From: Caulobacter vibrioides
GTDB lineage: Bacteria; Pseudomonadota; Alphaproteobacteria; Caulobacterales; Caulobacteraceae
DNA: 64,000 nt
Direction of reading: 5' to 3'
NCBI GenBank assembly: GCA_001449105.1
Contig: LNIY01000075.1
Span: 1 to 64,000 of the forward strand
The translations under genes were made by a program, and so were the position numbers. Positions 34,935 through 43,921 of the stretch are shown here, in pieces. Positions within the stretch are counted from its first letter, which is position 1, and the number at the start of each line of letters is the position of its first letter. A model generated the notes under the pieces. The model saw only the letters and a program-made list of their open reading frames with translations. It had not been told where the DNA came from and ran no database searches.

Positions 34935-36200
34935 CTAGGCGGCCTGAAGCGGCAGGGCGTCGGCCGGATTGGCGCCCAGGGCCGGCGGCTTGTCGAGCAG
35001 GGCGCTGACGGCCGGACCGCTGACATAGGGCAGGCCGGCGGCGCGGCAGGCGTCCAGTTCCTTGGCCGACCGCACGCCCAGCACCCCCTGGTGCACGCCC
35101 TTGGCGCGGTAGACCGACTGGCGCGAGGCGAACAGGGCGATGGCCTTGATCCGCTCGGCGTCGGGCTCGTCGCGCAGCTCCAGCGAGATGCTGGAGGCGA
35201 TGTCGCCCGGCAGGGTGTTCACCGGGAAGTTCGGATCGGAGATGCAGAGGTCGATATAGGCGAACGAGCCCTGCAGGAAGGCGCGGATCTGTTGCAGCAG
35301 GCCCATCGAGGGCTCGCGCGGGGTGTCGTAGATCGTCGCCCCCAAGCGCGGCTGCAGGTCGAGCGGATAGCGCGACAGACGGCGCTTGTAGGCCTCCTGC
35401 GAGGCCGGGGTCGTCAGGTTCCAGAAGCTGAGCGGCAGGAACAGCGCGCCTTCGCCGGTCTTGACGGTCGGGAAGCCGAACTGGGCGTCGTTGAGGCCGG
35501 TGAGGTCGCGGGCCAGGAGCTCGGCGTCCTCTTCGGGGCGCGGCGCGGACAGGTCGGCCCTGTGGCCCAGGACGGCGCCGACGACGCTTTCGCTGGGCAG
35601 GTGATAGACGGCGCGCCAGCCGGTGGTCAGGGGCGCGGCCGGCTTGGGCGGCGGGGCGGCGGCGATGGGGCGGACCGGCGCTGCGGGCTTGGCAGGAGCG
35701 GGCTTTGCCTTGGACGGAGTCTCGATCGGCGCGGTGGTCGCGGCGGGCTTGGCCTGCGGGGCGGGCGCGGGCTCCGGCGGGGCGCTGGGGACGGCGCGAA
35801 TCTCCTCGGCGGTGATCACCTGCACGTGGCCCGGAGCGCCGGAATAGCCGCGGCCGGCCATCAGCCCGGCCAGTTCGGCCTGCGACAGGCTGGCGAACTG
35901 CAGCACCGCGTTCTCGTCGCCCTCGAAGGTCATCAGGCACACCTGGCCGCTCTTGCGGCCGGGGAACAGCGAGGTCTCCAGCTCGATGGCCAGGGCCTGC
36001 ATCTCCTCGGGATCCAAGGCCTCGGCCTTGGTGTCGGCCAGCACGAAGGCCAGGGGCGCGACCACGCCGTAGCGGCGCGGATGCTTCCAGCGATGCTTGA
36101 GATAGAGGTCGGCCGCCGCCTCGACATGGGCGGGGGGAACGCTGGCGCCCGCCGTCTCCGCGGCGGTGAGCAGGATACGCAGGCAGGCAATGGCCGTCAT
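34935..36200 (-). CDS. Unknown protein with degenerate EAL-like C-terminal half, paralogue 2
   Basis: 421 residues from ATG 36200, chosen because it gives MTAIACLRIL, the same start as the neighbour; a TTG at 36219-36221 would add seven residues. The N-terminal part matches paralogue 1 (HPRRYGVVAPLAFVLAD, LMTFEGDENAVLQFASLSQAELAGLMAG). A proline/alanine-rich linker (about 145-195) is extra. The C-terminal half again reads like an inactive EAL domain (WRAVYHLPSESVVGAVLGHR, ALFLPLSFWNLTTP, RLGATIYDTPREPS, HQGVLGVRSAKELDACRAAGLPYVSGP). It lies first in the pair. Function unknown. Confidence 0.6.
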   Translation of the reverse strand: MTAIACLRILLTAAETAGASVPPAHVEAAADLYLKHRWKHPRRYGVVAPLAFVLADTKAEALDPEEMQALAIELETSLFPGRKSGQVCLMTFEGDENAVLQFASLSQAELAGLMAGRGYSGAPGHVQVITAEEIRAVPSAPPEPAPAPQAKPAATTAPIETPSKAKPAPAKPAAPVRPIAAAPPPKPAAPLTTGWRAVYHLPSESVVGAVLGHRADLSAPRPEEDAELLARDLTGLNDAQFGFPTVKTGEGALFLPLSFWNLTTPASQEAYKRRLSRYPLDLQPRLGATIYDTPREPSMGLLQQIRAFLQGSFAYIDLCISDPNFPVNTLPGDIASSISLELRDEPDAERIKAIALFASRQSVYRAKGVHQGVLGVRSAKELDACRAAGLPYVSGPAVSALLDKPPALGANPADALPLQAA

Positions 36201-36357
36201 GGCCGGTAATTTGACCGCCAATGCTTGGCGAAATCCTTACGGATCAAGGATAACGGCGGTTTTTTATGTATTGCCCAGGTATAGGTGCGACAGGGTGTCG
36301 CAATCGCTTTCGCCTATGGCGCGCGCGACACCCCGCCTTTGCCGTCTGGCGCGAGCG

Positions 36358-36948
36358 TCAGACGAAGTCTTCGCTGAGCCGGAATTCCAGGCGTTGCTTG
36401 ACGCCGGGCCAGTCGAAATCGGTGATCGAGAACACGGCCGTGTCGCGCACGTGGCCGGTCCAGGTGATCTTGTGGCTGCGCAGCACGCCTTCCTTGGTGG
36501 CGCCCAGCTTCTCGACCGCGGCCTGGCTGCGGGCGTTGCGCACGTCGATCATGAACTCGACGCGGATGACGCCGGAGTCGAAGGCGTGGCCGAGCAGCAG
36601 GCGCTTGGATTCGGGATTCACCGGGCCCGAGCGCGCGTCGGGGTGCAGGAAGGTCGAGCCGATCTCCAGGCCCTTGTGCAGGCGGCGGACGTTCAGATAG
36701 CTCGACGTGCCGACGATCTTGCCGTCCGACTTGCGGCGGATGGCGAAGCCGACGCGCTCGCCGCGGTCGCTTTCGCCCAGCAGCGCGCCCCACCAGTCCT
36801 CGAAGCCCTCGCCGCAGCCGTTGACCGACATGATCTCCCAGCTGGCGGGATCGCAGTCGATGGCGCCGCGCAGCTCGTCGCGCAGGTCGGGGGTGATCGG
36901 TTCCAGCCGGACGTAGCGGCCTTCGAGGGGCTTGATGGTCAGGTTCAT
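36358..36948 (-). CDS. GNAT-family N-acetyltransferase (RimJ/RimL-like)
   Basis: 196 residues. It starts MNLTIKPLEGRYVRLEPI, typical of the RimJ/RimL group, and contains GFAIRRKSDGKIVGTSSYLNVRR, LEIGSTFLHPDARSG (motif A region for acetyl-CoA), and VRVEFMIDVRNARSQAAVEKLGATKEGVLR, the N-x-x-S...A-x-x-K-x-G-F/A pattern. It probably acetylates a protein N-terminus or small amine. ATG 36948 is chosen because the longer frame to 37077 lacks family sequence. It is divergent from the acyl-CoA dehydrogenase gene. Confidence 0.88.
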   Translation of the reverse strand: MNLTIKPLEGRYVRLEPITPDLRDELRGAIDCDPASWEIMSVNGCGEGFEDWWGALLGESDRGERVGFAIRRKSDGKIVGTSSYLNVRRLHKGLEIGSTFLHPDARSGPVNPESKRLLLGHAFDSGVIRVEFMIDVRNARSQAAVEKLGATKEGVLRSHKITWTGHVRDTAVFSITDFDWPGVKQRLEFRLSEDFV

Positions 36949-37079
36949 GACCGGTGTTTTCCGCCAGGAGCCGGCGGCTTGCAAGCCGTCAGGCGGCCAG
37001 TCGGGTTCAGGACGACGAGAACGTTCAAACCGCCCGCATCGCCCGCTTGCCGCGCCCGTCAACTCGGTGCTACACATGC

Positions 37080-37097
37080 TTCAAACAAGTGTTTGAA
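37080..37097. promoter_or_regulatory. Perfect palindrome matching PsrA/TetR-type operators
   Basis: TTCAAACA-AG-TGTTTGAA has eight perfectly paired bases on each side and contains CAAAC-N4-GTTTG, the published binding pattern of PsrA, a TetR-family repressor of fatty-acid oxidation genes. It ends 18 bp before the ATG of an acyl-CoA dehydrogenase. Confidence 0.65.
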
Positions 37098-37115
37098 CCA
37101 GGGATCGGGAACGTC

Positions 37116-38420
<1,305 letters not shown>

Positions 38421-38433
38421 CGTTGGGGGAAGG

Positions 38434-38533
38434 CCCCCTCAGTCGCTCCGCGACAGCTCCCCCAGAGGGGGAGCATCTGTTCAGCAAAATCCTCCCCCTC
38501 TGGGGGAGGTGGCCCAGAGGGCCGGAGGGGGAG
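38434..38533. repeat. Intergenic palindromic repeat, family A, copy 4
   Basis: Left module CTCAGTCGCTCCGCGACAGC with CTCCCCCAGAGGGGGAGCAT, a 13-bp spacer, and right module CCTCCCCCTCTGGGGGAGG with GGCCCAGAGGGCCGGAGGGGG. It lies between the acyl-CoA dehydrogenase gene and the convergent ribF. Confidence 0.8.
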
Positions 38534-38560
38534 GCCGCCGTAAGGCGGCCTTTTCTGTTT
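38533..38560 (+). terminator. Intrinsic terminator of the acyl-CoA dehydrogenase gene
   Basis: GGCCGCC-GTAA-GGCGGCC stem-loop followed by TTTTCTGTTT. It stands directly after the family-A repeat and ends at the ribF stop codon. Confidence 0.75.
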
Positions 38561-39512
38561 AAAAAGTCGGCGCGACGATCGCGCGGGCCTGGGTCTCGTC
38601 GCAGCGGATCTGCTGGATCATCAGCTCGATGCTGTCGAACTTCAGTTCCGGGCGCAGGAAGGCGATCAGCTGGGTTTCGATGACCTGGCCGTAGAGATCC
38701 TCGTCGAAATCGAACAGCCAGGTCTCCAGCCGGGTCTCGACCTCGCCCGTCGTCGGATTGTTGCCGAGATTGGCGACGCCCGGGATCACCCGGCCGTCGG
38801 GCAGGCGGGTGCGGGTGGCGTAGACGCCCAGCTTGGGCACCACGTAGTCGACGATCTCGACATTGGCGGTGGGAAAGCCCAGCTGGCGGCCCAGCTGCTG
38901 GCCGCGGCGGACCACGCCCTCGATGGCGAAGGGGCGGCCGAGGATCCGGGCGGCTTCCTCCGGATGGCCGGCGCGTAGCGCCTCGCGCACGCCGGTGGAC
39001 GAGAACTTCTCGCCGTCGCGATTGGCCACGGGCTCGGCCACAGAGACGGTGAACCCCAGTTCAGCGCCATAGGCCTTCATGGCTTCCGGGCTGCCGGTGC
39101 GGCCCTTGCCGAACGAGATGTCGAAGCCGACTGCCACGTGCCTGATCCCCAGGCCCTGGTGCAGGACGCGCTCTGCAAAAGCGCGGTCGTCCAGAGTGGC
39201 CATCTCGAAGTCGAACGGCAGCAGGTAGAGGAAATCCACGCCCAGGCCGCTCAGCAGGCGGGCCTGCTGCTCGATGGTCATCAGTCGGAAGGCCGGCTCG
39301 GTGGGGCGGAACAGGCGCCTCGGGTGCGGGTCGAAGGTGACCACGCCCAGCGGAACCTTCAGCTCGCGCGCGGCCTTGGCGGCCTCGGCGATCACCTGCT
39401 GGTGGCCGCGATGCACGCCGTCGAAATTGCCCAGCGCCACGGCCGCGCCCTTCTCCTCGGGGGCGACGTCCTTCCAGCCGTGGACGATCTTCAGGCGCAC
39501 GCGCGAATCCAT
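38559..39512 (-). CDS. ribF: Bifunctional riboflavin kinase / FAD synthetase
   Basis: 317 residues; makes FMN and then FAD from riboflavin and ATP. The N-terminal adenylyltransferase domain has ALGNFDGVHRGHQQV (nucleotidyltransferase motif G-N-F-D-G-V-H-x-G-H), TFDPHPRRLF and SSTGVREALRAGHPEEAARILGRPF. The C-terminal kinase domain has GRQLGFPTANV, GVANLGNNPTTG and ETWLFDFDEDLYGQ. ATG 39512 gives MDSRVRLKIVHG; a GTG six bases upstream overlaps the maoC stop. It is cotranscribed with the MaoC gene, whose stop codon overlaps the start region. Confidence 0.95.
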   Translation of the reverse strand: MDSRVRLKIVHGWKDVAPEEKGAAVALGNFDGVHRGHQQVIAEAAKAARELKVPLGVVTFDPHPRRLFRPTEPAFRLMTIEQQARLLSGLGVDFLYLLPFDFEMATLDDRAFAERVLHQGLGIRHVAVGFDISFGKGRTGSPEAMKAYGAELGFTVSVAEPVANRDGEKFSSTGVREALRAGHPEEAARILGRPFAIEGVVRRGQQLGRQLGFPTANVEIVDYVVPKLGVYATRTRLPDGRVIPGVANLGNNPTTGEVETRLETWLFDFDEDLYGQVIETQLIAFLRPELKFDSIELMIQQIRCDETQARAIVAPTF

Positions 39513-39514
39513 GC

Positions 39515-39934
39515 TCACGCGCCCTTCTTCGGCACGAGGACCACGGCCTCGCCGTCGACCACGGCCTTTCTGCCGACGATGCAGGTGGTCGACAGGGTCA
39601 CACGGCCCTTGGCCTCGTCGATGGCGGTGACCGCCACCTTGACCACGACGGTGTCGCCGATGCGCACCGGCCGCTTGAAGTTCAGCGACTGCGACAGATA
39701 GACCGCGCCGGGGCCGGGCAGGGTGGTGCCCAGCGCCGCCGAGATGTAGCCGGCCGACAGCATGCCGTGGGCGATGCGCTCGCCGAAGCTGGTCGTGGCG
39801 GCGTAGTCGGCGTCGAGGTGGACCGGATTGGTGTCGCCGGTGACGTCGGCGAAGGCCTGGATGTCGGCTTCGCCCACCGTGCGGCTGAACTCGGCCGCCT
39901 GGCCGACGCTCAAGTCCTCGAGAAAGAGACCCAT
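39515..39934 (-). CDS. MaoC-like (R)-specific enoyl-CoA hydratase
   Basis: A 139-residue hot-dog fold protein. The hydratase-2 motif is complete: D34 and H39 in GDTNPVHLDADYAATTSFGERIAHGML. PhaJ-type enzymes hydrate trans-2-enoyl-CoA to (R)-3-hydroxyacyl-CoA, linking beta-oxidation with polyhydroxyalkanoate synthesis. The C-terminal half (VYLSQSLNFKRPVRIGDTVVVKV) fits. It overlaps the start region of ribF on the same strand. Confidence 0.93.
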   Translation of the reverse strand: MGLFLEDLSVGQAAEFSRTVGEADIQAFADVTGDTNPVHLDADYAATTSFGERIAHGMLSAGYISAALGTTLPGPGAVYLSQSLNFKRPVRIGDTVVVKVAVTAIDEAKGRVTLSTTCIVGRKAVVDGEAVVLVPKKGA

Positions 39935-39996
39935 GCGATCCCCGATCCTGCGTTCTTATTGATCTTGGACAGGCTTTGTAGCGGTTCGGTCCGTGT

Positions 39997-40857
39997 TCAC
40001 CAGACCAGATCGGCGATGGCGTGCGCGGCGCCGACGCTTTCGGCGGCCAGCAGCTTGGCCACGGCTTCGGGGGCCAGCAGGCCGTCGGGACCCAGCGCCT
40101 TGTCGCCGTGGATGCCCTTGGCGACGAACAGGCAGGCCAGCTTCTGGTTCTCGGCGCCCAGCACGTCGGTGATGACGCCGTCGCCGACGCACAGCACGCG
40201 GTCGCGATCGATCGGCCCGCCCTTGAGGCGCTCGGCCTCGGCCAGGGCCAGGTCGTAGATCGCCGCGTAGGGCTTGCCGGCCATCACCACCTGGCCGCCG
40301 AGCTCTTCATAGAGATCGGCCAGGGCGCCGGCGCAGTAGATCAGCTTGTCGCCGCGCTGAACCACGCGGTCGGGATTGGCGCAGATGAAGGTCAGGCCGC
40401 GGTCGGCGGCGACCTTCAGGCGGTCGCGATAATCCTCGGGCGTCTCGGTCTCGTCGTCGAACAGGCCGGTGCAGCCGATGAAGTCGGCGTCCTCGCAGCC
40501 GGCGCCTTCGAGGTCCAGGCCCGCGTACAGCACCTCGTCGCGCTCCGGGCCGATCTTCCAGACCTTGCCCGGCGCGCGGGCGGCCAGCAGCGAACGGGTG
40601 GCGTCGCCGCTGGTGACGAAGGCGCTCCAGGCCGAGCGCTGAACCTTCAGGCCGTCCAGCTGGGCCAGCACGTCGTTCGACGGGCGGGGCGCGTTCGAGA
40701 TCAGCACCACCGGGCCGTGCTCGGCGTTGAAGCGCTCCAGCGCATCGCAGGCCTCGGGGAAGTTGCGCACCCCGTTGTGGATGACGCCCCAGACGTCGCA
40801 GAGCACCACGTCGTAGCGGTCGGTCAGGGCGGAGAGGCCGTCGGGAAAGTCGATCAT
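39997..40857 (-). CDS. HAD-superfamily phosphatase (TIGR01459/NagD-like)
   Basis: 286 residues. It begins with the aspartate nucleophile motif DVVLCDVWGVIHNG, in which W replaces the second aspartate, a feature of this subfamily. Motif II is VLISNAPRPS, a C2-type cap follows (about 75-190), and motif III/IV is VLCVGDGVITDVLGAENQKL. Substrates of this group are sugar or nucleotide monophosphates, but this member is unassigned. It stands 62 bp upstream of the MaoC gene on the same strand. Confidence 0.88.
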   Translation of the reverse strand: MIDFPDGLSALTDRYDVVLCDVWGVIHNGVRNFPEACDALERFNAEHGPVVLISNAPRPSNDVLAQLDGLKVQRSAWSAFVTSGDATRSLLAARAPGKVWKIGPERDEVLYAGLDLEGAGCEDADFIGCTGLFDDETETPEDYRDRLKVAADRGLTFICANPDRVVQRGDKLIYCAGALADLYEELGGQVVMAGKPYAAIYDLALAEAERLKGGPIDRDRVLCVGDGVITDVLGAENQKLACLFVAKGIHGDKALGPDGLLAPEAVAKLLAAESVGAAHAIADLVW

Positions 40858-41150
40858 GAGCAGGGCGGGTACCGGGCATGTGCGGGAGCGTCAATGGCGT
40901 CGCGCCGCCCGTCCCGCGGGTGCGGCGCGACTGATCATATGGTGACGCTGCCGCGCGCCAGCAACGGGAATTGTCGCTCTATCAATTGTCGACTTTCCGA
41001 CATTGTGTAGTTGTCTGTAACGTTGTTATATTCTTTGGTATTTTTTAGTAATTTGCAGCTTAACCGTACGATAATACATACGCACTACTTCGTTGCGACA
41101 GGGGGCGGCGGAAGAATTCCGAGCCTGTGTATGTAAGTGAGTTTAGTGTA
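40858..41150. other. AT-rich promoter region of the trimeric autotransporter gene
   Basis: 293 bp without a gene between divergent units. The section 40960-41090 is by far the most AT-rich in this part of the window (TATATTCTTTGGTATTTTTTAGTAATTTGC). It includes a CtrA-like site at 41060-41074. Confidence 0.55.
41060..41074 (+). promoter_or_regulatory. Candidate CtrA box (TTAACC...ATAA)
   Basis: TTAA-N7-ATAA, beginning TTAACC, differs by one base from the CtrA consensus TTAA-N7-TTAA, about 90 bp upstream of the autotransporter start. CtrA controls many surface and cell-cycle genes in Caulobacter. Confidence 0.35.
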
Positions 41151-42320
41151 GTGCGTAGCATCTCCAAGAAGTCGGCTCTGTTCTATTCGGCCGTCGTCGT
41201 TTCTTTCTTCGCCGCTCAAGGCGCCTTTGCTCAAACCGCCGTCAGCAACGACGGCACGGCCACCGCTAACGGCGGCCTCGCCACGGCCGTCGGCAACGGC
41301 GCCACCGCCAGCGGCTCCTACTCGAACGCCTACGGCCAGGACGCCGTGGCCAGCGGTTCGCACGCCCTCGCCATCGGTCACAGCGCCGACGCCAGCGGCC
41401 AGTACTCGATCCAGATCGGCTCGCACGGTTCGGCCAGCGGCGACTACGCCACGGTAGTGGGCAACGGCTCGTCGGCTTCCGGTTCGCGCAGCACTGTGCT
41501 GGGCGCCAACGCCTCGGCCACGGGCGCGAACAGCGTCGCTATCGGCTACGGCTCGACCGCCACCGAAGCCAACGTGGTCTCGGTCGGCTCGGCCTCCCAG
41601 ACCCGCCGCATCACCAACCTCGCCGACGGCGTGAACGCCACCGACGCGGCCACCGTCGGCCAGCTGCAATCGGCGACCTCGGGCCTGCTGTCGACGGCCA
41701 ACGCCTACGCCGACACCGCCGCCGGCGGCGCGCTGACCTCGGCCAACGCCTATACCGACACCATCGCGACCCAGACCCTGACCTCTGCCAACACCTACGC
41801 CGACACCGTCGGAGCCCAGGCCGTGGCCACCGCCAACACCTATACCGACGCCAAGTCGGCCCAGACGCTGGTTTCGGCCAACGCCTACACCGACACCGTG
41901 GGCGCCCAGGCCGTGACGACCGCCAACGCCTATACGGACACCCGCTCGGCCCAGACCCTGACGGCGGCCAACAGCTACACCGACACCAAGTCGGCCCAGA
42001 CCCTGGCCTCGGCCAACGCCTATACCGACTGGCGCGTGGACAGCTTCACCAGCCAGTTCGACAACCGCCTGAAGAACGTCTCGGCGCGCCTGGACGGCGT
42101 CGGCGCGATGAGTTCGGCGATGTCGATGATGGCGGGCAACAACGCCGGCGCCAACGCCGGCCTGACCAACCGCCTGTCGCTGGCCGTCGGCGGCTATCGC
42201 GGCCAGGCCGCGATCGCGGCCGGCTACACCCACAGCGGCCGCGCGGCCAGCTTCAATGTCGGCTTCTCGGCCACCGGCCGCGACGTGATGAGCGGCGGCA
42301 GCTTCGGCTTCGCCTGGTAG
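41151..42320 (+). CDS. Compact trimeric autotransporter adhesin (YadA-like)
   Basis: 389 residues from GTG 41151, which directly precedes a clean signal peptide (MRSISKKSALFYSAVVVSFFAAQGAFA); a GTG at 41127 would add eight residues encoded by unusually AT-rich codons. Order: YadA-type head of about seven 14-residue turns (ATAVGNGATASGS, AYGQDAVASGS, AIGHSADASGQ...), neck TRRITNLADGVNATDAATVGQL, stalk of eight 15-residue repeats (nt 41697-42056), and a C-terminal anchor of about 70 residues ending in W that should form a trimeric 12-strand pore. All modules are minimal, making it among the shortest complete adhesins of this class. It is likely a surface adhesin. Confidence 0.92.
   Translation: MRSISKKSALFYSAVVVSFFAAQGAFAQTAVSNDGTATANGGLATAVGNGATASGSYSNAYGQDAVASGSHALAIGHSADASGQYSIQIGSHGSASGDYATVVGNGSSASGSRSTVLGANASATGANSVAIGYGSTATEANVVSVGSASQTRRITNLADGVNATDAATVGQLQSATSGLLSTANAYADTAAGGALTSANAYTDTIATQTLTSANTYADTVGAQAVATANTYTDAKSAQTLVSANAYTDTVGAQAVTTANAYTDTRSAQTLTAANSYTDTKSAQTLASANAYTDWRVDSFTSQFDNRLKNVSARLDGVGAMSSAMSMMAGNNAGANAGLTNRLSLAVGGYRGQAAIAAGYTHSGRAASFNVGFSATGRDVMSGGSFGFAW
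41697..42056 (+). repeat. Eight 45-bp coding repeats (15-residue coiled-coil stalk)
   Basis: Each unit reads A-N-x-Y-x-D-T-x-x-x-x-x-x-x-S/T (for example ANAYTDTIATQTLTS and ANAYTDTRSAQTLTA). The last unit is partly diverged (ANAYTDWRVDSFTSQ). The 15-residue period is that of right-handed YadA stalks. Tandem identity makes repeat-number variation likely. Confidence 0.9.
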
Positions 42321-42345
42321 GCGTCGGCCGACCTGATCCGCAAGG

Positions 42346-42375
42346 CGGCCCCGGAGGCGACTCCGGGGCCGTTTT
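42346..42375 (+). terminator. Intrinsic terminator of the autotransporter gene
   Basis: CGGCCCCGGAG pairs with CTCCGGGGCCG around a GCGA loop, then TTTT. It lies between convergent genes. Confidence 0.88.
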
Positions 42376-42381
42376 CGTATC

Positions 42382-43068
42382 TCAGGCCGCGTCGTGGAAG
42401 ATCACGCCCAGCGTCCGGCGGGTTCCGCTCCGCACCTCGCTGACGCCATGGCGCAGGATGCGGCGATGGACGCCGCGGGTTCCTTCGGCCGGGCGTTCGC
42501 GCACGGCGAAGATCACGCCTTCGCCCTGGGCCAGCGGCACGACCTGGGCGGCCGACTGCTGGCGGGGCCGCTGCTCGACGATGACGAACTCGCCGCCCTC
42601 GAAGTCGCGGCCCGGCTGGTCCAGCAGGAAGGCCGCCTGCAACGGGAACACGTGCTCGCCGTAGAGGTCCTGGTGCAGGCAGTTGTAGTCGCCGGGGCCG
42701 TAGGTCAGCAGCAGGGGCGTCGGTCGCGCCTGCCCCGCCGCGCGGCAGCGCTCCAGCATGCCGTCCAGCGCCTCCGGAAAGCGCCGCTCTTCGCCCAGTC
42801 GCGCCATCCAGTCGTTGGCGATGGCGGCCAGCGGCGGATAGAGGCCGGCCCGCAGCTTTTGCACCGTCTCGGGCAGGGGATAGGCGAAGTACCTGTACTC
42901 GCCGCGCCCGAAGCCGTGGCGGGCCATCACCACCCGGCTGCGGAACGGCGCGTCCTCGGCGTAGAGGCCGGCCACCCTGGCGCAGGTCTCCGGCGTCAGC
43001 ACCGGACCGGTCAGGGCCCAGCCCCGGGCGTCGAGCTCGGCGGCGATACGCGTCCAGTCCAGGTTCAC
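42382..43068 (-). CDS. 2OG-Fe(II) oxygenase of the PF09859 type (nucleic-acid damage associated)
   Basis: 228 residues. The iron triad is H132-x-D134 in NCLHQDLYGEHVFPLQ and H207 in LRHGVSEV; R217/R218 in SGTRRTLGVIFHDA binds 2-oxoglutarate. DFEGGEFVIVEQRPRQQS is the signature of the family annotated as an oxygenase acting on damaged DNA. The GTG start at 43068 overlaps the TGA of the Ada-like gene, so the two are translationally coupled. This suggests repair of alkylated DNA, in the manner of AlkB. The substrate itself is not proven from sequence. Confidence 0.85.
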   Translation of the reverse strand: MNLDWTRIAAELDARGWALTGPVLTPETCARVAGLYAEDAPFRSRVVMARHGFGRGEYRYFAYPLPETVQKLRAGLYPPLAAIANDWMARLGEERRFPEALDGMLERCRAAGQARPTPLLLTYGPGDYNCLHQDLYGEHVFPLQAAFLLDQPGRDFEGGEFVIVEQRPRQQSAAQVVPLAQGEGVIFAVRERPAEGTRGVHRRILRHGVSEVRSGTRRTLGVIFHDAA

Positions 43069-43787
43069 GCGGCGGCCTCGCGGGCCAGCAGAGCCTGTTT
43101 GCGTTCGACGCCCCAGCGATAGCCGGAAAGCCCGCCGTCCGAGCGCACCACGCGGTGGCAGGGCGTCAGCACCGCGACCGGATTGGCCCCGCAGGCCTGG
43201 GCCACGGCTCGGACCGCCGAGGGCCGGCCGATGGCGCGCGCCACTTCGGCATAGGAGGCGGTGGTTCCGGCCGGGATGTCGCGCAGGGCCTTCCAGACGG
43301 CGCGTTGCAGGTCGGTGCCGCGCTCGTCGAGCGTCAGGTCGCCTGGGCGCTCGCCGTCGATGGCGGCGACCAGGGCGGCGAGGGCGGGACCGGCGGCGGC
43401 GTCATCCTCCAGCAGCCGGGCGCGGGGAAAGCGGGCGGCCAGGTCCTCGCGCATTTCGGCGCGGTCCCGTCCCATGATCAGCAGGGCAAGGCCCGCCTTA
43501 GACGTCGCCGCCATGGCCAGGCCCAGCGGCGTGTCGCCGAAGCCGTAGGCCAGGGTCTCGATCGGCTCGTCGGGACGGCAGCGCAGGCAGGCGCGCAGGC
43601 CTGCGGCGCGGGCGGCCTCGCGGGTCTCGTAGAAGGCGACGTTGCGGCGCAGCGGGCGGCCAGAGCAACTGGGGCGGCAATAGACGCCGGTGGTGCGCAC
43701 GCCGCAGAAGAAGGCGCCGTCGGCGGCGCGGTCGCGTCGCTCGATGGCGGCCCAGCGCTGGTCGTCGGTTTGATAGGCGGTGGTCAT
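43065..43787 (-). CDS. ada: Ada-like methyl-transfer protein lacking the AraC DNA-binding domain
   Basis: 240 residues against about 350 for E. coli Ada. The N-terminal zinc domain is intact, with ligands C37, C41, C67 and C70 (GVYCRPSCSGRP, ACLRCRPDE) and the methylphosphotriester-accepting Cys. The C-terminal O6-methylguanine transferase domain has acceptor C210 in LTPCHRVVRSDGG. The AraC-type helix-turn-helix pair that normally lies between them is missing: residue 74 passes directly into the ribonuclease-like lobe (ETLAYGFGDTPLGLAMA). It could repair both lesions, but should not bind promoters in the usual way. It is the first gene of a two-gene repair operon. Confidence 0.9.
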   Translation of the reverse strand: MTTAYQTDDQRWAAIERRDRAADGAFFCGVRTTGVYCRPSCSGRPLRRNVAFYETREAARAAGLRACLRCRPDEPIETLAYGFGDTPLGLAMAATSKAGLALLIMGRDRAEMREDLAARFPRARLLEDDAAAGPALAALVAAIDGERPGDLTLDERGTDLQRAVWKALRDIPAGTTASYAEVARAIGRPSAVRAVAQACGANPVAVLTPCHRVVRSDGGLSGYRWGVERKQALLAREAAA

Positions 43788-43861
43788 GTCGGGCTCCTTT
43801 CGGATCTGCCGACAGGATCGCGCCGTCGCCGCCGCGCGTCATTCCGATGCTTGCGGTCAAA

Positions 43862-43898
43862 CGAAAACCGCCGCCGGCGCTAAGCCCCGGCGGCGGTC
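43862..43898 (-). terminator. Intrinsic terminator of tipF
   Basis: ACCGCCGCCGG and CCGGCGGCGGT form an 11-bp stem; on the minus strand it is followed by TTTTCGTTT. It lies 24 bp after the tipF stop. Confidence 0.88.
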
Positions 43899-43921
43899 GA
43901 AATTTCAAGATCCGGGTCGGC

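Noticed and set aside
41697..42056. Possible CRISPR-like array
   Set aside because: The 45-bp units are in-frame coding repeats of a coiled-coil stalk without spacers.
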